From the NCBI GenBank assembly GCA_028564925.1, contig CM053034.1, forward strand, positions 154,659,705-154,723,704: a DNA stretch of 64,000 bases, read 5' to 3'. Below the pieces are notes generated by a model. It worked only from the letters and a program-made list of their open reading frames with translations, had not been told where the DNA came from and did no database searches. The first letter of the stretch is position 1; the number at the start of each line of letters is the position of its first letter. The DNA comes from Lithobates sylvaticus (taxonomy: Eukaryota > Chordata > Amphibia > Anura > Ranidae). Made by a program: the position numbers and the translations under genes. Shown piece after piece: positions 1 to 11,281 of the stretch.

Positions 1-1798
1 GCTTTAGGGCACCCCAAGAAAGTCCAGTAAGTGCCAGGACCATCTCCTACAGTTAATTCAGCTTTGGGATCGGGCCACCACCAGTGCAGAGCTTGCTCAG
101 GAATGGCAGCAGCCAGGTGTGAGTACATCTGCACGCACAGTGAGGTGAACACTTTTGGAGGGTGGCCTAATGTCAAGGGCAGCAAAGAAGCCACTTCTCT
201 CCAGGAAAATCATCAGGGACCGACTGATTTTCTGCAAAAGGTACAGGGATTGGACTGGGTTAGGTAATTTTTTCTGAAAAATCTCCTTTCCTATTGTTTG
301 GGGCATCCGGAAAAAACCTTGTCTGGAGAAGAAAAGGAGTGCTACCATCAGTCCTGTGTCATGCCAACAGTAAAGCATGTGTGGGGTTGCTTCTCAGCCA
401 AGGGAGTGGGATCACTCACAATTTTGCCTAAGAACACAGAATAGTCAAAAACATCCTCTGAGACCAACTTCTTCCAACTATCCAAGAACACTTTGGTGAG
501 GAACAATGCATTTTCCAGCATGATGGAGCACCTTTGCCATAGGGCAAAAGTGGCTTGGGTAATAAAAAAAATTGGAATTTTGGGTCCCTGGCCAGGAAAT
601 GCCCCAGACCTTAATCCCATTGAGAACTTGTAGTCAATCCTCAAGTGGCGGGTGAACAAAAAACCCAGACACAGCAGCCTCTCTACCACGCTGTCAGCGA
701 GCGGGGAACTGAACTTTAAAACGCCGACTACCAAGACACCATCGGGCTAGAAGGAAGATTCTTCCCTTTCCTCCCCCCTATGTGTCCCTCTCACCTATGG
801 TTAAAGGGCCTGATTTGAGCCTTATAACAAAATCTATTGCACAACGGACCTGAAAAAATCGTATCTTTCTGGGTGCCTGAAAATACCCACTATAGGATTA
901 TATCCGATTCAGGACAAAGAAAAATACTCAAAAAATTTGTTCTTTAATGACACGTTAAGGCAATTAACTCTCTGTTCCCCGCTCCCATGAAAAATCTCCC
1001 TATCGGGGAATAAAATATAGAAAGCTCCTGAAGAAGCGTTACACAACACGTAACATGTAGGGCAACCAAGCACAAGCTGCTTACGACAACACTGCTTCCA
1101 TATGGTTCATAATCAATTGTTTAATGTAATTTTTATATGTTGAAATCTGAATAGCAATATTCGGACTAATGGCCAAATGATCCATATTGTTGCTATTCTA
1201 GCAAATCTGTCTATTGGCTTGTAGCATCTTCTATATTGTTTGCAGATTATAATATCTGTTTATTGTATTGAATAAACTGTATACTTATGTTTTTAATACA
1301 TTTTATTAATTTAGATTGTACACCTAAAAAGTCCATTATTTTCAACACAAACTAGCTGATATTTTTTCAAAAATTTCAAATTTTCGGGATGTGGCATATA
1401 TTTTTTTATCTTCTGTCGTATCCACAATACCATTATGTGGTGATACGTAATTTCCCAAATAAACAAAAAACCCCCCACAAATTTTGACAAACTCCAAGCA
1501 TTGATTATGCAAGAATGGGCTGCCAGTAGTCAGGATGTGGCCCATAAGTTGATTGACAGCATGCCAGAGAGAATTGCAGAGGTCTTGAAAAAGAAGGGTC
1601 AACACTGCAAATATTGACTCTGCATAAACTTATGTAATTGTCACGAAAATCATTTGACACTTATGAAATGCTTGTAATTACCGGTATACTTCAGTATAAC
1701 ATAGTAGCATCTGACAAAAAGATCTAAAAACACTAAAGCAGCAGACTTTGTGAAAATTAAGATTTGTGTCAGTCTCCAAACTTTTGGCCACGGCTGTA
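1..1798 (+). mobile_element. Tc1-like (IS630/mariner superfamily) DNA transposon, broken and interrupted
   Basis: Plus-strand translation shows decayed Tc1 transposase pieces: HVWGCFSA-like text near 365-400, QHDGAP near 510, and the hallmark PDLNPIENL at ~607-633 just before the catalytic third acidic residue. The C-terminal part resumes at ~1474 (FDKLQALIMQEWAAS...) and ends near 1616. The right terminus reads TACAGCCGTGGCCAAAAG on the minus strand and abuts a TA at 1797-1798. Stops and frameshifts make it inactive. The left end lies beyond the window. Confidence 0.85.
667..1473. mobile_element. Unassigned retroelement-like insert inside the Tc1 copy
   Basis: The word AACAAAAAACCC occurs at 655-666 and again at 1462-1473. 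Removing one copy and the intervening ~807 bp restores continuous Tc1 coding text (VNKKP then TNFDKL). This identifies an insertion with a 12-bp target-site duplication. The insert is AT-rich, has no long ORF, and contains a CCTGAAGAAGCG...ACACGTAAC segment (~1028-1060) of a type common in amphibian retroelement tails. A truncated LINE or Penelope-like copy is likely; the family is not certain. Confidence 0.6.
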
Positions 1799-1925
1799 CT
1801 AGATAAAAGCTTGACCTAGTTTAGCGAGTGTAGGTGTTCGTGACTGTGTTTTAGGTAAGAAAAGAAAATAAACAAAAAAAAAGGCTATATTGCTTTTTGG
1901 CCCTAGTACTGAAACAAAGAACTAT

Positions 1926-1932
<7 letters not shown>

Positions 1933-1965
<33 letters not shown>
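1933..1965. repeat. (CA)n microsatellite
   Basis: An almost pure CA run of about 16 units. Confidence 0.95.
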
Positions 1966-1966
<1 letters not shown>

Positions 1967-2281
1967 ATCGCTGTTGTCAATCACAGCTTGTAAGGAGAGA
2001 GTGGGGCGGGGCTGCGCTGCGTGCGTCAATGGACACAGAGCATGGCTCAGGATTGAGTTCGCAAGAGTACCGCTCACAGCAAATGGCTTCCTTTAGGGCA
2101 CAGGGCAGAGGGGACAAGTGAACAGTGTCAGCGGGGGACCCCAGAAGAATTAGAAGTAGACCGGGTCTGCTTTGCACAAAATCATTGCATAGAGCAGGTA
2201 AATAAACATGTTATTTAAAAAATATATATTTATAATCACTGAAAGTTTAAAAAAATAAATAAAAAAAAAAAAAATTATGTT

Positions 2282-2738
2282 ATTATATATTTTCGGATTC
2301 CACCCCCCTTCGGTGTCGCATTTCAGGGGGAGGGGGTAGCTGATGCCTGTATAATCCAGGTATTTGCTCCCACTTCCAGGCATAGATCACTGCAGGCTCC
2401 GCAGTGATCTAAGCCATGTCCGGCCCCTCCTCCGCCCCCCCCCCCCGCTGTCTTCTGGGAAACACACAGGTCCCAGAAGACAGCAGGCACCAGTGAGGAT
2501 GCGCAGCGCGACTCGCACATTCGCAGTAGGGAACCAGGCTGTGAAGCCATGAGGCTTCACTTCCTGATTCCCTTACCAAAGATGGTGGCTCCACCCGAGA
2601 GCTGAGGGACAGATCGGCTTCGAGTGAGGACATCGCGGGCACCCTGGACAGGTAAGTGTGCATATTTTAAAAGTCAGCAGCTACAGTATTTGTAGCTGCT
2701 GACTTTAATAAAAAGAAAATTTTGGCAGAACTCCGCTT
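2282..2738. repeat. GC-rich interspersed repeat ending in a CTCCGCTTTAA word
   Basis: This segment contains a C-run (2429-2447) and complementary stretches around 2382-2412. It ends in AACTCCGCTTTAA at ~2729-2741. Similar text (GCATGCGCGA..., TTCTGGGA, GTTCCGCTTTAA) recurs at 3660-4053, so both are probably copies of one family. No coding content. Confidence 0.45.
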
Positions 2739-3647
2739 TAATCACTTAAAGACCACCCACCTCATATATACTGCGGCAGGGCGGCTCTATTGCGTGAAGC
2801 GATGTACCTGTAAGTCGTTTAATGCAATAGATAGTGTGGGCGCCTGCTGCACGAGAGAAGCAGCCGATGCCGTGCCCGGCAGACCCGATGTCCGCCAGCC
2901 ACCCGCGATCGATTGACAGAGAGGCAGAACAGGGATCTGCCTTTGTAAACAAGGCAGATCCCTGTTCTGACAGGGGACAACATGAAGATCTGCTGTTCCT
3001 AATGATCAGCACTTCCCCCACACAGTAGGAAAGCACCAACGGGGAACACATTTAACCCTTTGATCGCCCCTGTTAACCCCTTTCCTGCCAGTGTAATTTA
3101 TACAGTAATCAGTGCATTTGTTTAGCACTGATCACTGTATTGGTGTCACTGGTCCCCAAAAAGTGTTACTGATCACTGAGTGGTGATCACCGCCATTATT
3201 TGTAAAAAAATTTAAAATTAAAAGTCCATGAATCTATCCCGTAGTTTGTAGACGTTATACATTTTGGGAAAACCAATCAATATACGCTTATTGGGATTTT
3301 TATCAAAAATATGTAGAAGAATATATATTGTCCTATATTGATGAAGAAATTTGTTTATTTACATTTTTTTTTTTATATATGTGTTATAGCAGAAAGTAAA
3401 AAATATAGTTTTTTCCACAATTGTCGGTTTTTTTGCTTGTAGCGCAAATAAAACAAAAAAAAACGCAGAGGTGATCAAATACCACCAAAAGAAAGCTCTA
3501 TTTGTGGGGGAAAAAAAAAACACATAAATTTTTTTTGGGTACAGTGTTGCACGCCCGTGCAATTGTCAGTTAAATTAACGCAGTGCTGTATCGCAAAAAA
3601 TGGCCTTTCATTAAGGGGGTAAATCCTTCCGGGGCTGAAGTGGTTAA
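2739..3647 (+). repeat. TTAACC-ended ranid-type repeat, copy 1
   Basis: About 0.9 kb running from TTTAATCACTTAAAGACC to GAAGTGGTTAA. It shares an ordered set of blocks with seven other copies in the window. These include a hairpin of the type AGATCCCTGTTCTG / TTGTAAACAAGGCAGATC, CCTGCCAGTGT, CACCGCCATTA, ATATGTAGAAGAATA, GGTGATCAAATACCACC, AAAGCTCTATTTGTGGGG and a closing AGTGGTTAA. The ends are short imperfect inverted repeats (TTAACCRCTTA). It looks like a non-autonomous DNA element with no transposase. Confidence 0.75.
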
Positions 3648-3659
3648 AAAACACAAGAA

Positions 3660-4049
3660 ATATTCCGCCTGGATAAACTAAGTAGTTGCAACCAAAAATA
3701 AATCGGCTTCAGTTGCGGACGCCAGCATCTTAGGTCAGGGAAACGAAGTGAAGCCTTCCCGCTTCACAGTCGGTTTCATATTGCGCATGCGCGAACCACA
3801 GCGCACTTCATGAATGGTCCTGCAGTCTTCTGGGATCTGTGTGCGTCTTAGAAAGGGGGAGGGAGACGAACATCCTCGCATATCGCAGCAGCAGTCTAAC
3901 CCAGAAGTGGGAGCAGGTACCTGTCAAAACCAGGTACCTGCTTTCGTCTCCGCCCCAAACCCCAAAAAGTGTCAAATGTGATGTGGCAATGGGGGTGGGG
4001 GGGTGGGGGGGCTAGGGGGCAGAGCTTCCTCTTTTGGGTGAAGTTCCGC
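3660..4049. repeat. GC-rich interspersed repeat, second copy
   Basis: Related to 2282-2738 by shared words (CAGTCTTCTGGGA, CAGGTACCTG, GTTCCGCTTAA). It contains a G-rich run at 3991-4018. No coding content. Confidence 0.4.
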
Positions 4050-4315
4050 TTAAGGCCCCTTTCACACTTATACGACTTGTCCCATGATTTGGGACTGTAA
4101 AGTAGCATGACAAGTCGTTCCCCATGATTTCCAATGACAGCCATTCATATTAGTACGACTTCAAGTCGTTCCGACTTCAAAGTAGCCCCTGCACTACGTT
4201 GGTCCGATTTTAATGCCACTTACACAGGCATTCCTTGAAATCACGGTGAAATTGCGACAAAATCGTGGTAAAATTGCGCGACTTTGAAGTCGCACAAGTG
4301 TGAAAGGGGCCTTAA
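4050..4315. mobile_element. Hairpin MITE with TTAA flanks and GGCCCCTTTCACACTT termini
   Basis: The left end TTAAGGCCCCTTTCACACTT (4050) is mirrored by AAGTGTGAAAGGGGCCTTAA ending at 4315. The interior (ACGACTTGT..., GACTTCAAGTCGT) is also partly self-complementary. TTAA at both ends suggests a piggyBac-type target. No ORF. Confidence 0.8.
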
Positions 4316-5631
4316 GGTTTATTTTGTCCCTGGTCATAAAGTGGTTAAAGAAGACTTTTCATAACTGGAGATCAAAGATGCATGGTCAGTGGCTAACAGA
4401 GCTTATTTAAAAAGCAAGGCTGTACTGTTTTGTGTGTTATATGTCCATCAGATTTCCTTATGTGCAACAAGAGCAGTTTAGTACAGTTTATCAGTCCTTA
4501 GATGCGACGGTTGTGCAATTTTCCTTTTGTTTGGGTTTTTTTAAATGTTATTTTCACCTGGTTCCCTGGTTGGTCTTGCTAGTAACACACTTCTGCATTT
4601 ATGATGATGTATTTTAGGACAGGAATACATCTACCCAGGCCCACGCACTGCAATATCGGTGGTTTAGGAAGAAGTTGTTCTATAGTCCATATACTAGTTT
4701 GGAAGGGCTAATAACATTGTTTAGGATTGCAGTGCAGCATAGGAAGGAAGTTAGATCTAGGAAGAAGGATCTTTTTTTGCACTTTACAGATATAAAAATA
4801 CTGAAAATGTTTTGTAACTGAACAAAAATGAGTATGCTCATTGCTAGGGTTTTTAAAATACTGTTTAAAAGTCTGGCCTCCTCCTCAACCATTACATTTC
4901 CCATGGATGAAAAGGCAGTGAGACACCAGTGATGTCAGTTATAGAGTGATGTACTTTGGTCAACCCACGCTTTGGCTATAAGGTTTTGGTTAATGTTAGT
5001 TTCCCATTCTTGGGACTCAGGGTAGGTATTTGGGGATGCGGATTGGGCCATACCAACATAAAATTATTGATATCAGGTGGGGATTGGGACTGGTGAGGAG
5101 TGTAGGGTCTCAAATGATGTGAGAATATGTGCATAGTGTTGAGGACTTGAAAGAATGTTCACTGTGTCATCAGGTCACCCCAATTTAGTGCATTATGGGT
5201 ATTTGGGTCAAGAAATGTGCCCCTCTCAAAGAACGTCCTGGCCTTAAGCTTGAGAGCCAGAGACTGTGTGGATAGGGAGTTTTTAGTTTGGCTGGAAGAA
5301 AACCCTGAATTTCATTGCAGCAGAATTGGCTTAATATGTCAGATATTGCAAGGTTTTTGGACATTGAACACTGTTAAGAGTGCTCCTATTGGGGGGGGGG
5401 GGGGGGGGGGTGAGGATTTATAGAGGAGGGGACATGTGATCAACTCAAGGGCTAGAGCAGATCTGTGTGTTTATATTACTCTTGATCATACGAAGAAAGG
5501 GTCCAAGAGAAATCATAAAAGATTAGTGGGGAGGGACAGGGGGCATTCCCGTCTAATGCCACTGTGTACACAAGGCTTCTGACAGGGTTTTGACATGCAG
5601 TACTTTAACCAAGTAATATCAACAAACTTAC
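4316..5631. other. Intron 3' of the last exon in the window, no gene seen
   Basis: No exon matching the next family block (VKNQARW...) was found. The segment holds a G-run at 5391-5411. A stretch at ~4470-4600 (TTATCAGTCCTTAGATG..., CACCTGG, GCTAGTA) recurs at 40440-40560 and, inverted, at 41170-41300, so it is an interspersed repeat. Confidence 0.5.
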
Positions 5632-5921
5632 CAGGCACCACAAAGTGCACTGTAGCACGAGGGTTCCAGGTCAGGCTGACAGGCCGGCAGAGGATTGGTT
5701 TACTGAAGACAGGAGGGCTGGGAGAAATTTCAGGTTGTTCTGCAGGGGGACTTTCATCACTATCCCCTCCTGTACCACGGTGGAGAAGTAGGTACACATA
5801 CTCTGCCAGCCTTACTTTCCTTCTGCCTCTTTCTTCAAGCTCCAATTCTAACAAGTATCGGTTCCCCCGAGCTGAATCCCGGCGCTTCTCCACGTTGATT
5901 ATACGGAGTAAAGTATATATC
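5632..5921 (-). CDS. b4galnt4: b4galnt4 exon leading into the catalytic domain
   Basis: This 290-bp exon enters in phase 2 and leaves in phase 1. It encodes [20 protein letters not shown], then [20 protein letters not shown], a short acidic/proline insert, and [20 protein letters not shown] before VP. In the family this is followed by VKNQARW and the GT-A fold. That next exon is not found between 1 and 5631, so it lies outside the window. The donor is gtaagt. Confidence 0.92.
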
Positions 5922-8900
5922 CTAAAAATTTGTCACAACAGAAATGCGAGGAACAAAGGAGGTTTTACAAAACACAGTTATATAAAAGGAACTCTTGCTT
6001 GCCATAAATAAAACAGCTATTCCCCAAGTGCCCTGTCATTAGAGACTGCAGTTTTAATTTTTCAATCAGGCAGACTCTAGTAGACTTGCAGCGAGTTATA
6101 AGAAGCAGTAAGCAACAAAGAAAGCAAAGCCTGTATCAGTAATGAATGCATACAGCAGCCCTCATGTACACAAACAATTAAAGATCCTATTCAAAATGTC
6201 CAGCTGTCCCCCCTGCAAATTTCAGGTGTCTAAAATACATTTGATAACCACAGTTATAAACCCTACTAGAGTCAGAGTTTGGAACTGAATAAATAGCATT
6301 GGTATGACTTAACATTGAATGCAATAAGGAAAAGCTCTGTTAAGGCCAGCACATCACTTACCCTCCATTCTTCTCATTGAGCTTCTCCATGTACTGAGCC
6401 ACCAAATCCACAGTTTCAGACTCCGAGAGTTGCAGGTTACCACTCACATTACAGCGAAGGTCATTCCAGTCCGACCTCAGCATTTCAAAATCAACATTTC
6501 CAACACTAAATGTACGCTGCCAATTAATGGCATCTTCTGGCCACAACTGACGTGGCTCTGTGTCCTCGTAGCTGTAGTCCTGCAGTTCTTCTGGTGGAGC
6601 TTCTGAAGAAATGAGAGGAGGGCCACCAGGAAGACTAGGTGAGGTAGGGATGGGTAATCCTGGAACTTCGGTATGACCTTCCCAGCTAAATAGTCCTAAT
6701 TCTGAGGTATCAGGTGGAGTCCAGAGTTTGGACCGTCGTCCCCCATGCGGCTCTTTTGGGGGTGTAGGGATATGAGGGTGCTCGCGGTGTTTAGATGTTC
6801 TGTGTGGTTTAGGTTTGGGTAGCAGCATCCCCGGGAAGACTTGACCTCGAATCTTTCGAACTCCAGAGAGGAGTCGTGTCACATAAACTTTATCCTGTTC
6901 CTGTTTTATTGAAGTCACAGATTTTTCCTTTGATATCTGCTTCAGGGTTCCGTCTACTGTGGGGACCTCCAACTTACTTTCCTTGCTAGGCCTTGCTTCT
7001 ACATCTATGTGCTCCCCTATAATATCTGATCTTGCATACATCACTTGTTCTTCCAATTTCTCATGCCGGTTTTTAAACTCTGCCTGGTCACCTTTGTTCT
7101 TGCTTTCAGACCTGCCTCTAATCTTTGCTTTACTTTCTAACCTGCTCCCTTTTGCCCGATGCTCAATTACCCTTCCTTCTCGTGTTCTAAATGTAGACTT
7201 GCCCCCTGTGGATATAGGATTAGTTGTTGTTCCTTGCCCACCCAGCAAATGTGTTCGCTTCTTCCCATGTCCCCAGCGAGCTGCAGGTGGGCTATCCCTT
7301 GGTGCCCAAAGCAAAGATCGAGTTCTCAGTGAGGTCTGTGTGCTGTCATTTATTATAGGCATAGAATCCCGGGAATCATTGTACAGATCATTATGGTGCC
7401 CCTGACCCTCAATGCTGGGTGAAGTAGGGTCACCTTTGTCCCCTTTCCTTTTTTTCCTGAGTGACATGCCAGGTAGCAGTGCCCCCTCTTCGTCTTCATC
7501 ATCATCCATGAAGTCTAAGATAGAAAATATGAATTAGAAAATATCACATCACAAAAACCAAAAGCATGTCTTTGATGGGTAGAAAATATGAATAGCTTGA
7601 TGAATTAGAAACTTGCCCAAAATTGAGCATGAACATGCCCATAAATATACCATTTGTATTTGATCATGCTGCTCAGTCCAGACCAATTGTCCTCATTGGT
7701 CAAATATATGTCCAGGTATTTTGCACAGTGACCAGAGGACCAGAAGAGCTTTCGATACATCAATCCCTTTGTCTAAATCTACAAAAATATAATTGTTACA
7801 GGGCAAGCCAATTTTAACTTTAAACTATAAAAATAAAATGGATCATTTAAATACAAATTTGCTCAAGCAAAGTTAAGAGAATGAAAATTGTAAAAGCTAT
7901 GTTTGCCAAACATCCCAATTTAACAGCAGTCTGTTATTGGTAAAAAATGTGCAAGCACTGGAACGGTCATCTTGGCGCTACTGCAAAATAAGCATGCTGC
8001 CAGTCAAGGGCAAATCACACACCGTGGATAATTGTATATAGCAATGTATGACTTTACAAAATGAAAAACTATTATCACTGAGAACTATTGTCTATTGAGT
8101 TAATACTAGCACTAAGTTTTTAGCTTCCATGGCCTATAAAGTTTTCAGAACACTGAAAAAAAATACTCTAAGTACTGTCGACCTCAACATACTTCAATAT
8201 TACAGAGTTTTATAGTAAATAAAAGCCTCATTAGGGCCACATCTCGTTTCAGTAGTAATTATATCACCTCTTCCGGACCAGCCCGGCTGTGCGAATCGAT
8301 GTACCCATACGTCCCTTCGTGCAGTCGCCTCTGGGGGCACGTACCTCTATTGGACAAAGGGGGAGCGCGTCAGGCGGTCGCAAAGTCCGTCGGTCACCCG
8401 CAATCGTTCTCCAGAGAGGCAGAATTGCGATCTGCCTATGTAAACAAGGCAGATCGTCGTTCTGACATGGGAGATCATAGAGATCTTGTGTTCCTGCTAA
8501 GCAGGAACACGGATATCCGTGTTCTCCCAGTCAGAGCAATCTCCACACAGTTAGCAAGTAACCCCTAGGGAGATACCTAACCCTTTGATCGCCCCTGGTG
8601 TTAACTCCTTTCCTGCCAGTGTCTTTAGTACAGTAACGGTGCATATTTTTAGCACTGAGCACTGTATTAGTGTCACTGGTTCCCAAAAAAAGTGTGAAAA
8701 GTATCAGTTAGGTGTCCGATTTGTCTGCTGCAATGTCGCAGTCCCGCTAGAAATCGCTGATCGCCGCCATTACTAGTAAAAACTAAAATAAAAAATCCAT
8801 AAAAATATCCCATCATTTGTAGATGATATAACTTTTTACCAAAAATATGTAGCAGGATACATATTGGCCTAAATTGATGAAGAAATTAGATTTTTTTTAA

Positions 8901-11245
8901 ATCCTTTTATTGGATATGTATTCTAGCAGAAAGTAAAACATTGTTTTTTTTTTTTTTTTTTTCGCTTTTTTTGTTTATAGCGCAAAAAATACGTATCGGC
9001 CTAAACTGGGGAAAACAATTGTTTTTTTTTTTTATATTTTTGGGGGATATTTATTATAGCAATAGCTCTTTTTTTGTTTATAGCACAAAAAATAAAAACC
9101 GCATAGGTGATCAAATAACACCTAAAGAAAGCTCTATTTGTGGGGAAAAAGGACATCAATTTTTTTTGGGTACAGCGTCGCACAACCGTGCAATTGTCAG
9201 TTAAAGTAGCGGCGTGCCGTATCGCAAAAAATGGCCTAGTCATGAAGGGGGTGAAACCTCCCAAGGCTGGAATGGTTAAATTAGTTCTACACCAATCCAA
9301 ACCGATACAATGCTGGAGTGGTATATGGCCCATACACTGAACTGTATTCAACTGAATAAGGGTAAACTGCACTCCTGAACTAAATAATAAATTTATATTC
9401 TGACCAATAAAATACATTTAAGCTCATACTCTATGCACGTAGACACGCATACATATTCTAAACATTTATATGTAGAGCAATCTAAATAAAACACAAAATA
9501 TTCCACCTTTAAATAATATAACAAGTGTCCTCCACCAATGTGCCGTGATCTGTAATATTTCGTCTTAACGTCAAAGAAATCCCATCTAGGTGTCACATGC
9601 AATCACCCTGTGCTCATATCACATGCTCACCTTCTTTTATTGACCCCAAAAATATATTAAGGTCATAACACGCTTCCCCCCCCCCCCCCCCACTATGGGC
9701 TGGTAGGTTTCAGCTTGCCTTCCAAATTTTATTTTCCACCTGCGTTAATTCGCCAGCAATATTTCATTCTCATGTAGATATCCATGCAAAAACAAAATGG
9801 TATCACATAGTGCTCTCTGTATATTCCTAATTTGTATTAAAACTCCCATCAAATTGTACGCGCATTAAAAAAGCACCCCAAGTGCTATGTTAACAGCTTA
9901 AAACAACATCGATCCTGGCCAATGTATCCACATTTCCACAACAATGTATCTCACCGCTGGCTCCTGCTCCTATAGGCGTCACACTCCTATTGCAAGCTTC
10001 TTCAGTAGGACCTTCTACCATATGCTCATGAAATGTATTCCAACTGCCAGAATAAATTAATATTCTGACCAGTAGAATGCATTTAAGCTCATTTGTGAAC
10101 AAACACGCACACATTAGAGGCAATTTTCCTGCCAAATCCTGGCAGAAAAAAAATGCTGCTCATTTTCATAGGCGCGTGTGCATGAGGCCTTATACCATAC
10201 ATACTAAATGTCAATCAACTGCATCTATCCTTGACAATGTAGAATCTTTTCAAACTTACACAACACTGTATCACGTTTGTATGTCTTTGTTGCACCAACC
10301 AGTTATGGAACCAATGGAGGTTATTTACTAAAACTGGAGTGTGCAAAATCTGTTGCAGCTCTGCGTAGAAAGCAATCAGTTTCCAGGTTTTATGGTCAAA
10401 GCTTAATTGAAGCTGAAGTTAGAAGCCGAGTGGCTACCATGCATAGCTGCACCAGATTCTGAGTGCTCCAGTTTTAGTAAATATCCTCCAATGTATGATA
10501 CAATTGGCATATTCAGTGAGTGAGTATGTTAGGCACCTATTTTTATCCCTTAGTGCCGGTTCACACAGGGGCGACCTGTCAGGCGACTCAATTCGTGCTC
10601 CATTCAGTGCAATGGAACTGCTCTAATAGCAGTGACTCAAGTCGCTAAAAGGTTCCTGCACTACTTTGGGGCGACTTGCATTGACTTCCATTAACAGCTT
10701 TCGGTCTGCCCACCATACATATATTGCGACAGGACGGCCTGGCTGCACAAAAAGCACGTACCTGTAGGTGATTTTGTGCACACAGTGTAGGGGGCGCAAA
10801 TGCTCCGCCGGAGCACTGCTCCGGCTGTACTTGGATACAGCGGGAGCCAATCAGCGGGTCAGGCAGCCGCGATCCACTGAACGTTCACACGAGACACCAA
10901 GAAGCGGTGTGCCTATGTAAACAAGGCACACCGCTGATCTGTTAGTGAGGAAATGAGAGATCTTGTTTCAGCTAAGCTGAAACACGATTTCTGTTTTCCT
11001 CCAGTGTAACACCCCCCCCCCCCCCCACAGTTAGAAAGCATTCCTTAGGACACACCTATCTCCTTGATCGCCCCCTAGTGTTAACCACTTTCCTGCCAGT
11101 GTCATTTATACAGTGATCAGTGTGTTTTTATTTAGAACTGATCTCTGTATTGGTGCATCTGGTCCCAAAAAAGTGTCACTTAGGGTCAGATTTGTCCGCC
11201 ACAATGTCACAGTCCTGCTAAAAATCGCAGATCGCCGCTATTACT

Positions 11246-11281
<36 letters not shown>

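Noticed and set aside
5595-6011. 138-codon plus-strand frame
   Set aside because: Shadow of the b4galnt4 exon at 5632-5921.
6959-7405. 148-codon plus-strand frame
   Set aside because: It is the antisense shadow of the large b4galnt4 linker exon.
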